Position numbers and translations under genes: made by a program. Positions 32,236 to 40,348 of a stretch of 42,410 bases of DNA are shown one piece after another (positions within the stretch are counted from its first letter, which is position 1; every line of letters begins with the position of its first letter). Location of the stretch: the NCBI GenBank assembly GCA_015654595.1, contig JAATGQ010000040.1, forward strand, positions 1-42,410, given 5' to 3'. This DNA comes from Chitinophagales bacterium (GTDB lineage: Bacteria; Bacteroidota; Bacteroidia; Chitinophagales; Chitinophagaceae). The notes below the pieces were generated by a model. The model made no database searches, was not told where the DNA came from, and worked only from the letters and a program-made list of their open reading frames with translations.

Positions 32236-32880
32236 TTAAGGCGCAAGCCGTTCGATCTTCCAGCTGCCTGTTTTTTCCAGTTCAAACAGGATCCGATCAT
32301 GTAAGCGGCTGGGTCTTCCCTGCCAGAACTCGATCCGGACGGGTTTTACAACATATCCTCCCCAGTGTTCAGGGCGCGGGATCGTTTTCCCGGCGTATTG
32401 TTCCTGAAATTTCCGTTCGTTTTCTTCCAGCCATTCTCTGTTGTCGATGACTTCGCTTTGGGGCGAGGCCCAGGCGCCGATGCGGCTTCCGGGAGGGCGG
32501 CTGTTAAAGTATTCGTCGCTGACCTTGGGGGAGGCCATGGAGACCAGTCCGCTGATGCGGACTTGTCGCTCGAGCTCCTTCCAGAAGAAGACAAGTGTTG
32601 CGCGTGGATTGAGGAGCAGCTGTTGTCCTTTTGCGCTATTGTAGTTGGTAAAGAACGTAAATCCGTTCTGATCGAATCCTTTCAGCAGTACGATCCTGGC
32701 GTCGGGCATACCGTCGGCAGAAGCGGTTGCAAGGGCCATCGCGTTGACCTCATCGATGTTGGCGTGGATGGCTTCGTTCCACCATTTGCTGAACTGGCTG
32801 ATCGGATCTTTTTGGACGTCCTGTTCGGAAAGCATCTGGAGCTTGTAGTCCTTGCGTATATCGGCTATATTGTTTGACAC
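32236..32880 (-). CDS. pdxH: pyridoxamine 5'-phosphate oxidase
   Basis: FMN-dependent PdxH of 214 residues with a GTG start at 32880. The family blocks are present: NIADIRKDYKLQMLSEQDV, the FMN site ARIVLLKGFDQNGFTFFTNY, QVRISGLVSMASPKVSDEYF, SRIGAWASPQSEVI and the end EFWQGRPSRLHDRILFE (RLHDR). It makes pyridoxal phosphate from pyridoxamine or pyridoxine phosphate. The GTG is 4 nt behind a TAACTTTG box, so the message probably has no leader; the alternative ATGs inside would remove conserved residues. Its 3' end faces the THX gene across a terminator. Confidence 0.97.
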   Translation of the reverse strand: MSNNIADIRKDYKLQMLSEQDVQKDPISQFSKWWNEAIHANIDEVNAMALATASADGMPDARIVLLKGFDQNGFTFFTNYNSAKGQQLLLNPRATLVFFWKELERQVRISGLVSMASPKVSDEYFNSRPPGSRIGAWASPQSEVIDNREWLEENERKFQEQYAGKTIPRPEHWGGYVVKPVRIEFWQGRPSRLHDRILFELEKTGSWKIERLAP

Positions 32881-32884
32881 GGGC

Positions 32885-32892
32885 CAAAGTTA
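32885..32892 (-). promoter_or_regulatory. TAACTTTG box 4 nt before the pdxH start codon
   Basis: Minus strand reads TAACTTTG-GCCC-GTG. Same spacing as in front of recR, the helicase and the SRPBCC gene. Confidence 0.6.
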
Positions 32893-32968
32893 CAACTTAG
32901 CCGGTATTGGCGATATGACTTACGTCATGTCCCTTTTACGTTTATCGGCAGGCAGCCAGGCATTGGTT

Positions 32969-34087
32969 TCAGGCCTGGTTGTCGGAATGGAAGCTGAGGC
33001 CTTCGCTGGATGCGCCTGCGATCTTGGTCAGCATATTTTCCATATCGGACACACGGCGGAGCTGGCTTTCTATCTTCTTGTTGTGCTCTGAGATCTCCTG
33101 CAGATCGTGGTTTAGCTCTTCGAGGAAGGCGGAGCGTTTCTGGAACTGCTGGCGCTGGAAATTACTTTCCTTGAGCTTTTCTTCCGTATCTCCCAGGATA
33201 CGCGTGAGGCGCTGGTTTTCGTCGCGCAGGGAGATATAGCGGAGTTTCATTTCGTCGTGTTCTTTGCCCAGTTTAAAGTAGGCTTCCTTCAGCTCATCAA
33301 ATTCAGTTCCACGCTGGTAGGGCTGGGTCAGATAGCTTTGCAGTTTTGTCAGCTTTTCCTGGAGCGCGTTGTAGTCGTCATACACTTTATTCAATCTACG
33401 GCCCATTTCTTCCGAAAGCTTGTATTGCTGACGCAGGTAGGTGATCTCCGAGTCCTTTTCCAGCAGCATCTGACCGGCGTTGCGAAGGTGTTCGTTGAGC
33501 TCTTCGTTTTGTCTCAGCAGTTCCTGGTGTTTCAGCTCGGCATCTTCGACGAGTTTGGTTTGTTCCAGCAGGCGGTGGATACTGTGGTTGTGTTCGATCA
33601 GCTTTTCCTGTGCTGATTTCAGCTGAGACAGATAATCATCGGCGGGCGCCAATGCGTGTTCTTGTTCTGCCTCGACGTCTTCGACCTGCTGTTGTTCAGG
33701 GGGAGTCAGTTTTTCTTCCAGTTCCGCCAGTTCGGAGCGAAGCACGTCGCGTTCCGTGCGGACGTCTTCGAGTTCCTTACGATGTTCCTCCAGTTCGATG
33801 GCCAGGATCTGTTCCGCCTCCTGGGCCTGGTGCAGGCGTTCGCGCAGCTGTTGCTGGGCGCGTTCCTGCATATCCATATCGTTGTAGTATTTTAATTTCC
33901 AGTTGTCGTTCTCGCTGATGCCTGTCGCCTGGACGGGCTCGCTGATGCGGAGACTCCGTTTGGAATTCCAGAAGAAATGAATGGTGAAGCCCAGGATCAA
34001 CGCTCCCAGCTCACAAATGATTATTTCAGGCAGACCCATTGTCAGTTGAAGGCCTAATATTACTTCCAGGTTGTTCAAAATGTTCAT
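32969..34087 (-). CDS. membrane-anchored coiled-coil protein, function unknown
   Basis: Protein of 372 residues. A single hydrophobic segment near the N-terminus (LPEIIICELGALILGFTIHFFW) is followed by long coiled coil from about residue 70 to 345: heptad-rich stretches such as RAQQQLRERLHQAQEAEQIL, LEEHRKELEDVRTERDVLRS and KLGKEHDEMKLRYISLRDEN. A short acidic gap (VEDVEAEQEHALAPADD) splits the rod. No catalytic motif. It may be a Bacteroidota-specific envelope or division-linked scaffold, but I do not recognise a named family. The start at 34087 includes 16 residues ahead of a second Met at 34039 that would begin closer to the membrane helix. The 260-bp region before it (to 34347) shows no gene. 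Confidence 0.7.
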   Translation of the reverse strand: MNILNNLEVILGLQLTMGLPEIIICELGALILGFTIHFFWNSKRSLRISEPVQATGISENDNWKLKYYNDMDMQERAQQQLRERLHQAQEAEQILAIELEEHRKELEDVRTERDVLRSELAELEEKLTPPEQQQVEDVEAEQEHALAPADDYLSQLKSAQEKLIEHNHSIHRLLEQTKLVEDAELKHQELLRQNEELNEHLRNAGQMLLEKDSEITYLRQQYKLSEEMGRRLNKVYDDYNALQEKLTKLQSYLTQPYQRGTEFDELKEAYFKLGKEHDEMKLRYISLRDENQRLTRILGDTEEKLKESNFQRQQFQKRSAFLEELNHDLQEISEHNKKIESQLRRVSDMENMLTKIAGASSEGLSFHSDNQA

Positions 34088-34347
34088 AATGGTTCGGAAC
34101 TAGGTTACCAAACAGGCTACTTAATAAGTTATAACTTACCGGGAGACAGATCTAAACAACAATGTAGTTTTCCAAGGAATATCGAAAGAGAGGGAAGCTA
34201 TAGCTACTTATTCAGTAGTTTGTGGTATAAATAATTAGACCAAATTACTATCCTTTGGCCAGATATGCAAATCAATTCATTCCCGTGAAACGAGCGCTGG
34301 ATGCGGGTTAGCCGGCATAAGCAAGAGCCAGATTAGTCAACTGAGTA

Positions 34348-35061
34348 TCAATCCTTTACTAGGGTGCCTACTTTCTTGCCCTGGACTACTTTCAGCAGGT
34401 TACCCGGTTTATTCATATCGAATACGATGATGGGGAGCTGATTTTCCATACAAAGCGTGAAAGCCGTCATGTCCATCACTTTGAGATTTCTTGAAATACA
34501 TTCCTGGAAGGTGATGTTTTCGAACTTCTTGGCGGTGGGGTCTTTCTCGGGGTCGGCGGTATAGATACCGTCTACTCTTGTGCCTTTGAGGATAACTTCG
34601 GCATTGATCTCGATGGCGCGGAGAGAGCCAGCGGTGTCGGTCGTAAAATAGGGGTTACCAGTGCCTGCGTCAAAGATGACTACTCTACCCTTTTCGACGT
34701 GGCGGATGGCGCGGCGGCGGATATAGGGTTCGGCTATTTGTTCCATCTTTATGGCGCTCTGAAGACGGGTATAGACTCCGATCTTTTCCAGACCGGCCTG
34801 CATGGCCATCCCGTTGATCACGGTAGCGAGCATACCCATATAGTCGCCATGTGCTCTTTCGATACCGGTTTCGGCTTCGTTCATACCCCGGTAGATATTG
34901 CCGCCGCCGATGACGATAGCGACCTGGACACCCAACTCCACTATACCCTTTATGTCCTTTGCGTATTGAGCGATAACTGCGTTATCAAAACCAAAACTTT
35001 TATCTCCCATCAGGGCTTCTCCGGATAATTTGAGCAGAATACGCTTATACTTAGGCAACAT
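34348..35061 (-). CDS. pyrH: uridylate (UMP) kinase
   Basis: UMP kinase of 237 residues. It starts [20 protein letters not shown], and has [52 protein letters not shown] and the ending [20 protein letters not shown]. It phosphorylates UMP to UDP and is hexameric in bacteria. It lies behind the tsf gene in the same direction, but an intrinsic terminator separates them and it may have its own start. In many bacteria pyrH and frr follow rpsB-tsf; here frr is absent and the next gene on that strand is the coiled-coil protein. Confidence 0.97.
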   Translation of the reverse strand: MLPKYKRILLKLSGEALMGDKSFGFDNAVIAQYAKDIKGIVELGVQVAIVIGGGNIYRGMNEAETGIERAHGDYMGMLATVINGMAMQAGLEKIGVYTRLQSAIKMEQIAEPYIRRRAIRHVEKGRVVIFDAGTGNPYFTTDTAGSLRAIEINAEVILKGTRVDGIYTADPEKDPTAKKFENITFQECISRNLKVMDMTAFTLCMENQLPIIVFDMNKPGNLLKVVQGKKVGTLVKD

Positions 35062-35100
35062 GAGCTTGACAAATAATGATTATGGCGCGAAGATAGAGAT

Positions 35101-35137
35101 AAAAAAAAGCAGGTGGAAGGCCACCTGCTTTTTTTAT
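35101..35137 (-). terminator. terminator of the rplM-rpsI-rpsB-tsf operon
   Basis: Stem GCAGGTGG/CCACCTGC with loop AAGG, flanked by A-run and T-run (usable on either strand), between the tsf stop (35146) and the pyrH start (35061). Confidence 0.9.
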
Positions 35138-35145
35138 TTAGGAAA

Positions 35146-35994
35146 TTAACCTAATTGGACTCGTTTGAACTGGGTCACCTTGGCTTCCTTGTCGACTCCT
35201 GCCAGGTACTCACCTACCGTCTTGGAGGCGTCTTTTACGAAGCCTTGGGCGGTGAGGGTGTTTTCCTTAAAGAAGGCGTTCAGCTTACCAACGGCGATCT
35301 TGTCGATCATTTCGTCGGGTTTGCCGGCCATCTTGGGGTCGTTCTTGATCTGCTCCGTAACGATTGCCTTTTCGCGGGCAACGACGTCAGCAGGAACAGA
35401 ATCCGGATCAACGGCTACGGGATTCATAGCGGCGATCTGCATGGCGATGTCCTTACCAGCCTCGAGAACGGCAGGCGTATTCTTGGACAGGCCAACCAGT
35501 ACACCCATGCGATAAGCGCCGTGGATATAGGCAGCAACACCTTCAGCGTCGATTCTTTCGAAGCGGGCTACGCTGATCTTTTCGCCGATACGAGCGACCT
35601 GGTCGTTGATCTTGTCAGAAATAGCAACGCCGTCCAGCGTAGAAGCAAGCAGTTCTTCCTGGCTCTTTACGTTACCCTTCAGGGCTACGTCGGCGATGCT
35701 CTGAGCAAAGGCTACGAAATCCGCGTTCTTCGCAACGAAGTCGGTTTCGCAGGCAATAGTAACGATAAAGCCGGTCTTGTTGTCGGCAGTAGTCGTTGCA
35801 ATCACAACACCTTCTTTCGCCTCGCGGTCGCTACGCAGAGCAGCCACTTTCTGGCCTTTCTTACGGAGGTAATCGATCGCTTTTTCGAAATCTCCATCAC
35901 TCTCTACAAGGGCCTTGCGGCAATCCATCATTCCGGCGCCGGTTGTCTGGCGCAACTTGTTAATATCTGCTGCTGTTATCGTTGCAGTTGACAT
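35146..35994 (-). CDS. tsf: elongation factor Ts
   Basis: EF-Ts of 282 residues. The UBA-like N-terminus reads ITAADINKLRQTTGAGMMDC with RKALVESDGDFEKAIDYLRK. The TDFVAKNADF motif that pushes into the EF-Tu nucleotide site is present, and the C-terminal part ends VGEYLAGVDKEAKVTQFKRV. It releases GDP from EF-Tu. It is the last gene of the operon, 58 bp behind rpsB, followed by a terminator. Length is typical of the phylum. No oddities. Confidence 0.97.
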   Translation of the reverse strand: MSTATITAADINKLRQTTGAGMMDCRKALVESDGDFEKAIDYLRKKGQKVAALRSDREAKEGVVIATTTADNKTGFIVTIACETDFVAKNADFVAFAQSIADVALKGNVKSQEELLASTLDGVAISDKINDQVARIGEKISVARFERIDAEGVAAYIHGAYRMGVLVGLSKNTPAVLEAGKDIAMQIAAMNPVAVDPDSVPADVVAREKAIVTEQIKNDPKMAGKPDEMIDKIAVGKLNAFFKENTLTAQGFVKDASKTVGEYLAGVDKEAKVTQFKRVQLG

Positions 35995-36052
35995 ATAATT
36001 AAGTTTGTTGTTGATTTAATAACTGAAACTCGGTTGAACGTTTCGCTTTCGA

Positions 36053-36928
36053 TTAGCGGCCACCACCTGGGCGACGAGGACCGGAGTTCGGTACGCGGCG
36101 TTTAGGAGGATTGGTGCCTCTAACCTTTTCCCCACGACCGCGGCCGGCTTCGCTTTCAGCTTCAGCCTGCAGACGTGCTGCTTTCTTTTCGTTCTCGTCA
36201 TTGCTGCCTTCTTCTACGTCCTCTTCCTTAGCGGCTTGTCTTTCGGCAAGACCTTCAGCGATAGCGGCTGTAACATAGTTAACAATGATTGCGATCGACT
36301 TCGTAGCGTCGTCGTTTGCAGGGATAGCAAAGTCTACCTTGTTGGGGTCGCAGTTGGTGTCAACCATGCCGAAGGTTTGGATACCCAGGCGCTTGGCTTC
36401 TGCCAGAGCGATGTGTTCGTGACCGATGTCCACGATGAACAGGGCAGCGGGAACACGACCCAGCTGAGCGATACCGCCCAGTACCTTTTCCTTCTTGTCT
36501 CTCTCGCGGGAAAGGGTAAGACGCTCTTTCTTGGTGATGCTATCGAACGTACCGTCAGTCAGCATTTTTTCGATGCTTTGCATCTGCTTAACGCTCTTAC
36601 GAACGGTGTTGAAGTTTGTGAGCATACCACCCAGCCAGCGTTCAGTTACGAAAGGCATGTTTACTTTGCGTGCGCATTCGGTAACGATCTCTTTCGCCTG
36701 CTTCTTTGTGCCAACGAACATGATCTTTTTACCGGACTTTGCAATCTGCTTCAGCGCTGCTGCAGATTCCTGCAGGTGTTCAGTCGTCTTGTTCAGATCG
36801 ATGATATGGATACCTTTCTTCTCAGCGAAGATATAAGGCAGCATTTTGGGATTCCACTTCTTACGCAGGTGTCCGAAATGTACACCGGCTTCAAGGAGTT
36901 GTTGTTGTAATGAAGTGTTATTTTCCAT
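36053..36928 (-). CDS. rpsB: 30S ribosomal protein S2 with long basic C-terminal tail
   Basis: S2 of 291 residues. The body is typical: [20 protein letters not shown], then [40 protein letters not shown] and [20 protein letters not shown]. It ends at about residue 225, as in other S2 proteins. Beyond that lie about 65 extra residues: first acidic ([20 protein letters not shown]), then strongly basic with prolines and glycines ([20 protein letters not shown], then RRPGGGR). Such tails occur in some Bacteroidota. S2 bridges head and body of the 30S subunit. It is the third gene in the operon, 45 bp behind rpsI and 58 bp before tsf. Confidence 0.97.
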   Translation of the reverse strand: MENNTSLQQQLLEAGVHFGHLRKKWNPKMLPYIFAEKKGIHIIDLNKTTEHLQESAAALKQIAKSGKKIMFVGTKKQAKEIVTECARKVNMPFVTERWLGGMLTNFNTVRKSVKQMQSIEKMLTDGTFDSITKKERLTLSRERDKKEKVLGGIAQLGRVPAALFIVDIGHEHIALAEAKRLGIQTFGMVDTNCDPNKVDFAIPANDDATKSIAIIVNYVTAAIAEGLAERQAAKEEDVEEGSNDENEKKAARLQAEAESEAGRGRGEKVRGTNPPKRRVPNSGPRRPGGGR

Positions 36929-36973
36929 TGTATATAGTTGAAATAATTTATTGCAGTGATTAAATGCCAGTTG

Positions 36974-37363
36974 TTAACGTTTGCTGAACTGGTAGCTCCT
37001 TCTTGCTTTCTTACGACCTGGTTTCTTACGTTCGACCGAGCGAGGATCGCGACGCAGGAGACCGGCAGCTTTCAGTGCGGGACGGAATTAAGCGTTTACT
37101 TCGAGCAGGGCGCGGGCGATACCGAGCTTTGCAGCTTCTGCCTGGCCTTTCATACCACCACCGGCAGCATTGATCTTGACATCATACTTGTCAACGCCGT
37201 CGATCGTCTTCAACGGAAGTTCGACCTGGTTCTGCAGATATACAAGAGAAAAATATTGTTTGTAGTCTTTATCGTTGATCGTGATCTTGCCTTCGCCCCT
37301 GCTCAGGAACACCCGGGTTACAGCCTCTTTACGGCGACCAACTGCATTTTTTTGCTTTTCCAT
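36974..37363 (-). pseudogene. rpsI: 30S ribosomal protein S9 gene with an in-frame TAA at codon 92
   Basis: The frame starts MEKQKNAVGRRKEAVTRVFL and reads as a normal S9 to GIARALLEVNA, where a TAA stands at 37088-37090. The same frame then continues [20 protein letters not shown] with [17 protein letters not shown] and ends in TAA at 36974, exactly the usual S9 end. The full frame is 130 codons including the last stop, the normal length. Other S9 proteins have Glu (GAA/GAG) at the position of the TAA, so one G-to-T change on the coding strand explains it. S9 is essential and its last residues touch P-site tRNA, so a truly truncated product is hard to accept. It lies between rplM (10 bp) and rpsB (45 bp). 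Confidence 0.9.
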
Positions 37364-37373
37364 TTACTCAGAA

Positions 37374-37817
37374 TTAGAAGGTTAAAGTTTTAGGTTGCTG
37401 TGCAGTATGAGGATGATTAGGTCCAGCATACACGAACAATTTCTTGACCATCTTGCGGCCCAGACGATTCTTAGGCAGCATACCCTTTACTGCTCTTTCG
37501 AGAAGGGCGTCAGGACGACGCTTCAAAAGGTTCTTAGCAGACTCTTCCTTCTTGCCGCCGGGGTAACCGGAGAAGTTGATGTAGATCTTGTCTTCCAGCT
37601 TGTTACCGGTAAATACAACCTTGTCGGCGTTGATGATGATGATAAAGTCACCGCAGTCAACGTGAGGGGTGTAGTAAGCCTTGTTCTTGCCACGCAGGAT
37701 TGCGGCAATCTTGGAACACATACGACCTACGGTTTGATTAGTACCGTCCACAACGTACCAGTCGCGCTTAACGGTAGCCTCGTTCGCATGTTTGGTGGTG
37801 AAATGTAATTTGCTCAT
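37374..37817 (-). CDS. rplM: 50S ribosomal protein L13
   Basis: L13 of 147 residues if started at the ATG at 37817 ([20 protein letters not shown]), which is how the phylum's L13 begins. An in-frame ATG six codons earlier (37835) is also possible. Family blocks are [60 protein letters not shown] and [20 protein letters not shown]. It is an early assembly protein of the large subunit. First gene of the operon rplM-rpsI-rpsB-tsf; the next gene follows after 10 bp. It has a good promoter and a small hairpin between promoter and start. Confidence 0.96.
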   Translation of the reverse strand: MSKLHFTTKHANEATVKRDWYVVDGTNQTVGRMCSKIAAILRGKNKAYYTPHVDCGDFIIIINADKVVFTGNKLEDKIYINFSGYPGGKKEESAKNLLKRRPDALLERAVKGMLPKNRLGRKMVKKLFVYAGPNHPHTAQQPKTLTF

Positions 37818-37838
37818 TTTCTTGTTGTTTGACATGAA

Positions 37839-37858
37839 ACCATTGCTATCCCAATGGT
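37839..37858 (-). promoter_or_regulatory. hairpin in the rplM leader, possible autoregulatory site
   Basis: Seven-base-pair stem ACCATTG/CAATGGT with loop GGATAG (minus-strand reading), 21 nt before the ATG at 37817 and just upstream of the alternative ATG at 37835. Ribosomal-protein operons often carry a leader that binds their own product. The stem is short, so this is a suggestion only. Confidence 0.4.
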
Positions 37859-37877
37859 ATTAAAATAAAATGGAGTG

Positions 37878-37909
37878 CAAAGGTAGCTGGTTTTTTTGCC
37901 ATGTTCCAA
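37878..37909 (-). promoter_or_regulatory. promoter of the rplM-rpsI-rpsB-tsf operon
   Basis: On the minus strand TTG (37909-37907), 21 bases, then TACCTTTG (37885-37878), the phylum's -33/-7 pattern. The start point would lie near 37871, giving a leader of about 50 nt that includes the hairpin at 37839-37858. Confidence 0.7.
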
Positions 37910-38161
37910 GAAAAAGAGCTTCTATTTTACTACGCACTTTTGCAAAGCATTGATTTACAATAAAAATTTTGCACTGAATTTGAATTGCATTGTTCCACGT
38001 ATGGTTGTTGCGGCTTTGCCGGGCTATACTATACCACAACACAACATATTTGTTTTGTTTAAAAAAAACGGATTAGTTTTGTTGCCACCATTGATAACCA
38101 CACCTTTTGTATGTCTATTATGATCACCTTCCTCCTGGATATGCTAAAAAGACCGGGAGGG

Positions 38162-38200
38162 TAATCCGAAAGGATTAGTAAAAATAGACCTGAACGACGT
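38162..38200. promoter_or_regulatory. two small inverted repeats before the HigA-like gene
   Basis: TAATCC-GAAA-GGATTA (38162-38177) and GAAC-GACGT-GTTC (38192-38204) lie 36 and 9 nt before the start at 38213. In HigA-type genes such repeats often are the autorepression operator. The remaining intergenic stretch from 37910 shows no gene. Confidence 0.35.
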
Positions 38201-38212
38201 GTTCCATGTATT

Positions 38213-38644
38213 ATGATAAAAAATGAAAAACAATATAAGATAACCAGAAAGACCCTTCAAGGCATTTCCGAAAAGCTGGCTGCAATGCTGGTCAATGAGC
38301 CTCTTTCTTTGAAAGATGAATTGATAAAGGTTTCCCTGATCGAGATGAAAACCCGCATGGAGCAAGAGCTGGAAGTCTATGATCAACTAAAGATCAGGAT
38401 TACCGAGCCTTTTCTGGAAAGAAGCATCGAAGAACTCCCGGACATATTGATTGAATTTAAGATCCGAATGGGATTGACCCAGAAACAGTTTGCCGAAAAA
38501 GCAGGAATGAAGGAACAACAGCTTCAACGCTACGAGTCAGAGAACTTTAATGGTATTTCTTTTAAGAATCTTTTAAAGATCCTGTATTCCGCAGGTCTGG
38601 AGATTACGGTAAAAGGCAATTTCAAAGAGGCACAAAAGAATTGA
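38213..38644 (+). CDS. HigA-like antitoxin / XRE-family helix-turn-helix protein
   Basis: Protein of 143 residues. The first 75 residues are helical and charged (IKNEKQYKITRKTLQGISEK, LIEMKTRMEQELEVYDQLKI). The C-terminal part has an XRE-type helix-turn-helix: LIEFKIRMGLTQKQFAEKAG, MKEQQLQRYESENFNGISFK and then LLKILYSAGLEITV. The whole pattern is that of HigA-like proteins in Bacteroidota which lie behind a HigB or other toxin gene. No toxin is encoded before it: upstream is the ribosomal operon on the other strand and only a 14-codon frame. It may be an orphan antitoxin or a stand-alone repressor of the two inverted repeats ahead. A coding-like fragment follows directly. Confidence 0.8.
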   Translation: MIKNEKQYKITRKTLQGISEKLAAMLVNEPLSLKDELIKVSLIEMKTRMEQELEVYDQLKIRITEPFLERSIEELPDILIEFKIRMGLTQKQFAEKAGMKEQQLQRYESENFNGISFKNLLKILYSAGLEITVKGNFKEAQKN

Positions 38645-38771
38645 TACACTCTACCTGCGCCCATTTGATGGAGAGCTGCTGGCTCAGACGGGCAATCCAT
38701 TGGCGCTCGCTGCCGGAATCGACGATGAACTCAATAAAGTTAGAAGCGGGCAGCGGGCTAAGATGCAATAG
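38643..38771 (+). other. 42-codon coding-like fragment without start codon
   Basis: Directly behind the HigA-like stop (2 bp overlap) a frame without ATG gives DTLYLRPFDGELLAQTGNPL and then ALAAGIDDELNKVRSGQRAK before a TAG. The codon choice looks natural for this genome, so it may be the remains of a gene that once followed the HigA-like gene. I do not recognise the family. No gene is visible from there to 38951. Confidence 0.3.
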
Positions 38772-38951
38772 CCGCAAAAGAGAAGACCTGCTCGAGGAAG
38801 AATGTTTTTTTGCAGGCAAAAAGAAGGAGTATAAATGCAATTCCGGCAATCGTCAATTTCATAGCCCAGTTTTTCCTGGTAGGATGAAGAAAAGCCGACA
38901 ATCGTTGCATACTGCCCAAAAAATAGGGATATCTTCATCGAAAATTTTGCT

Positions 38952-39560
38952 ATGTCCACACCCATTCTCGCACTCAACCGCAGCACATTCGGCGATCCGT
39001 CCAACAAAGGCAACCTGCTTTCCGACGAGGAAGCGCTGGCTTTGCTGAGTGAATGGGTTCCGAACCAGCGGCTGCAGCTGCATATGAAGCAGGTGGGGGC
39101 GGTCATGAAAGCCTGGGCGATCGAACGGGAAGGCGCGGACGAGTTGACGGCCCGTAAATGGCACCAGGCGGGTTTGCTGCATGACGCGGATTGGGAGAAG
39201 TTCCCGGACTCGCATTGCCGGGTCATCATCGAAAAGCTGGAAGAACTCAAGGTCGACCCCGAGGTTATCCACTGCATCGCCTCACATGGACCGAAGTACT
39301 TCGGAGTAGAGCCGGAGAACACGATGGACAAGATGATCTATGTTTTTGACGAGCTTTCGGGCTTTATCCACGCCGCCGCGCTTATACGTCCCACAAGATA
39401 TGAAGGACTGGACGTGAAGAGCATTCAGAAAAAATTGAAGACGCCATCTTTTGCCGCCCAGGTAAGCCGGGACGACATCTCCGATGCGATCAGCCGGATC
39501 GATACGCCGCTGGAAGAGATTATCGCCTTTATCATTGACCATCAGAAAGAGGTGCAGTAG
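38952..39560 (+). CDS. HD-domain phosphohydrolase-like protein
   Basis: Protein of 202 residues. After a 30-residue lead (ILALNRSTFGDPSNKGNLLS) the HD superfamily motifs can be traced: QLHMKQVGAVMKAWAIEREG (first His), KWHQAGLLHDADWEKFPDSH (the HD pair in LLHDADWEK), then VIHCIASHGPKYFG and MDKMIYVFDELSGFIHAAAL (late Asp). So the metal site is probably complete. HD hydrolases of this single-domain sort act on nucleotides or phosphoesters; substrate unknown. The start is the first ATG after a possible AAATTTTG box that ends 2 nt before it. The degenerate-Nudix regulator gene ends 5 bp behind it on the other strand. Confidence 0.88.
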   Translation: MSTPILALNRSTFGDPSNKGNLLSDEEALALLSEWVPNQRLQLHMKQVGAVMKAWAIEREGADELTARKWHQAGLLHDADWEKFPDSHCRVIIEKLEELKVDPEVIHCIASHGPKYFGVEPENTMDKMIYVFDELSGFIHAAALIRPTRYEGLDVKSIQKKLKTPSFAAQVSRDDISDAISRIDTPLEEIIAFIIDHQKEVQ

Positions 39561-39565
39561 AACAC

Positions 39566-40348
39566 CTAGAAATCAATCCCAAACCACTTCTTCCTCTCCT
39601 TCTTCTGGTACTTATCGTAGTTGAATTTATACAATTTACCGGGGCGATGCGGCACATCGGTCTCCAGTTCGCCGGTGTCTTCGAGCAGCTCCATCGAGAA
39701 GAATTTCTTCCGGAAGTTGCGGCGGTCCAGCTTGACATCGAGGATGGCCTCGTAGAGGTTTTGTAATTCGCGGAGAGAGAATTTTTTTGGCAGCAGGCTA
39801 AAGCCCAGGGGATGCTCCTGGATCCTCTTCTGCAGCCATTCGTAGCAAGCGTCCAGCAGACGGCGATGATCGAAGGCCATATCCGTCAGCGTGCTGATGC
39901 GATGCCAGTGCAGCTCGTTGTCGAGGATCTTCAACTGATGGTGACGGACATTGATCAGCGAGCAGTACGCGATCGTAACGACGCGGGCCGCGGGATGCCG
40001 TGCCACTTCGCCAAAAGCCTTGACCTGTTCGAGGTAGACGTCGTCCATCCCCGTCCGTTCGCGAAGCACGCGATAGGCGGCCTGATCAAGGTCTTCATGG
40101 TTATTGACAAGGTCGCCGAGCAGTGACCACTTTCCTTCATATTTTTCGAAATCGGATTTGATCAGCAGAACCTTCAATTCGTTCTCGTCAAATCCAAAGA
40201 TGACACAGTCTACAGAAACTCCGATGATGCCATCGTTCTCCAATTCCTGGAGGATGGCCTTGACATTTTTTTGACCGTGGGCGGTGCTGGCAGCATTGTC
40301 CGCAAGCCCGGGCTGCGGATGTTCGTTAGGTAAAATTTCAGGGTTCAT
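39566..40348 (-). CDS. NrtR/AraR-like transcriptional regulator with degenerate Nudix domain
   Basis: Protein of 260 residues: a Nudix-fold domain (about 40-170, VSVDCVIFGFDENELKVLLI) and a C-terminal winged helix (about 180-255, FSLRELQNLYEAILDVKLDR, then NFRKKFFSMELLEDTGE). The Nudix box region is GDLVNNHEDLDQAAYRVLRE with RTGMDD; the catalytic REUxEE reads RVLRER, so two key acidic positions are lost. This is the state expected of Nudix-derived sensors such as NrtR and the Bacteroides AraR, which bind a nucleotide or sugar and do not hydrolyse. A first 35 residues (Pro/Ala-rich) look unstructured. It is divergent from ligA; a palindrome covers its start. Target genes unknown. Confidence 0.85.
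   Translation of the reverse strand: MNPEILPNEHPQPGLADNAASTAHGQKNVKAILQELENDGIIGVSVDCVIFGFDENELKVLLIKSDFEKYEGKWSLLGDLVNNHEDLDQAAYRVLRERTGMDDVYLEQVKAFGEVARHPAARVVTIAYCSLINVRHHQLKILDNELHWHRISTLTDMAFDHRRLLDACYEWLQKRIQEHPLGFSLLPKKFSLRELQNLYEAILDVKLDRRNFRKKFFSMELLEDTGELETDVPHRPGKLYKFNYDKYQKKERKKWFGIDF

Noticed and set aside
38684..39331. 215-codon minus-strand frame opposite the HD-domain gene
   Set aside because: It is the mirror frame of a well-supported gene and its composition (Ser/Cys-rich) is typical of antisense translation.
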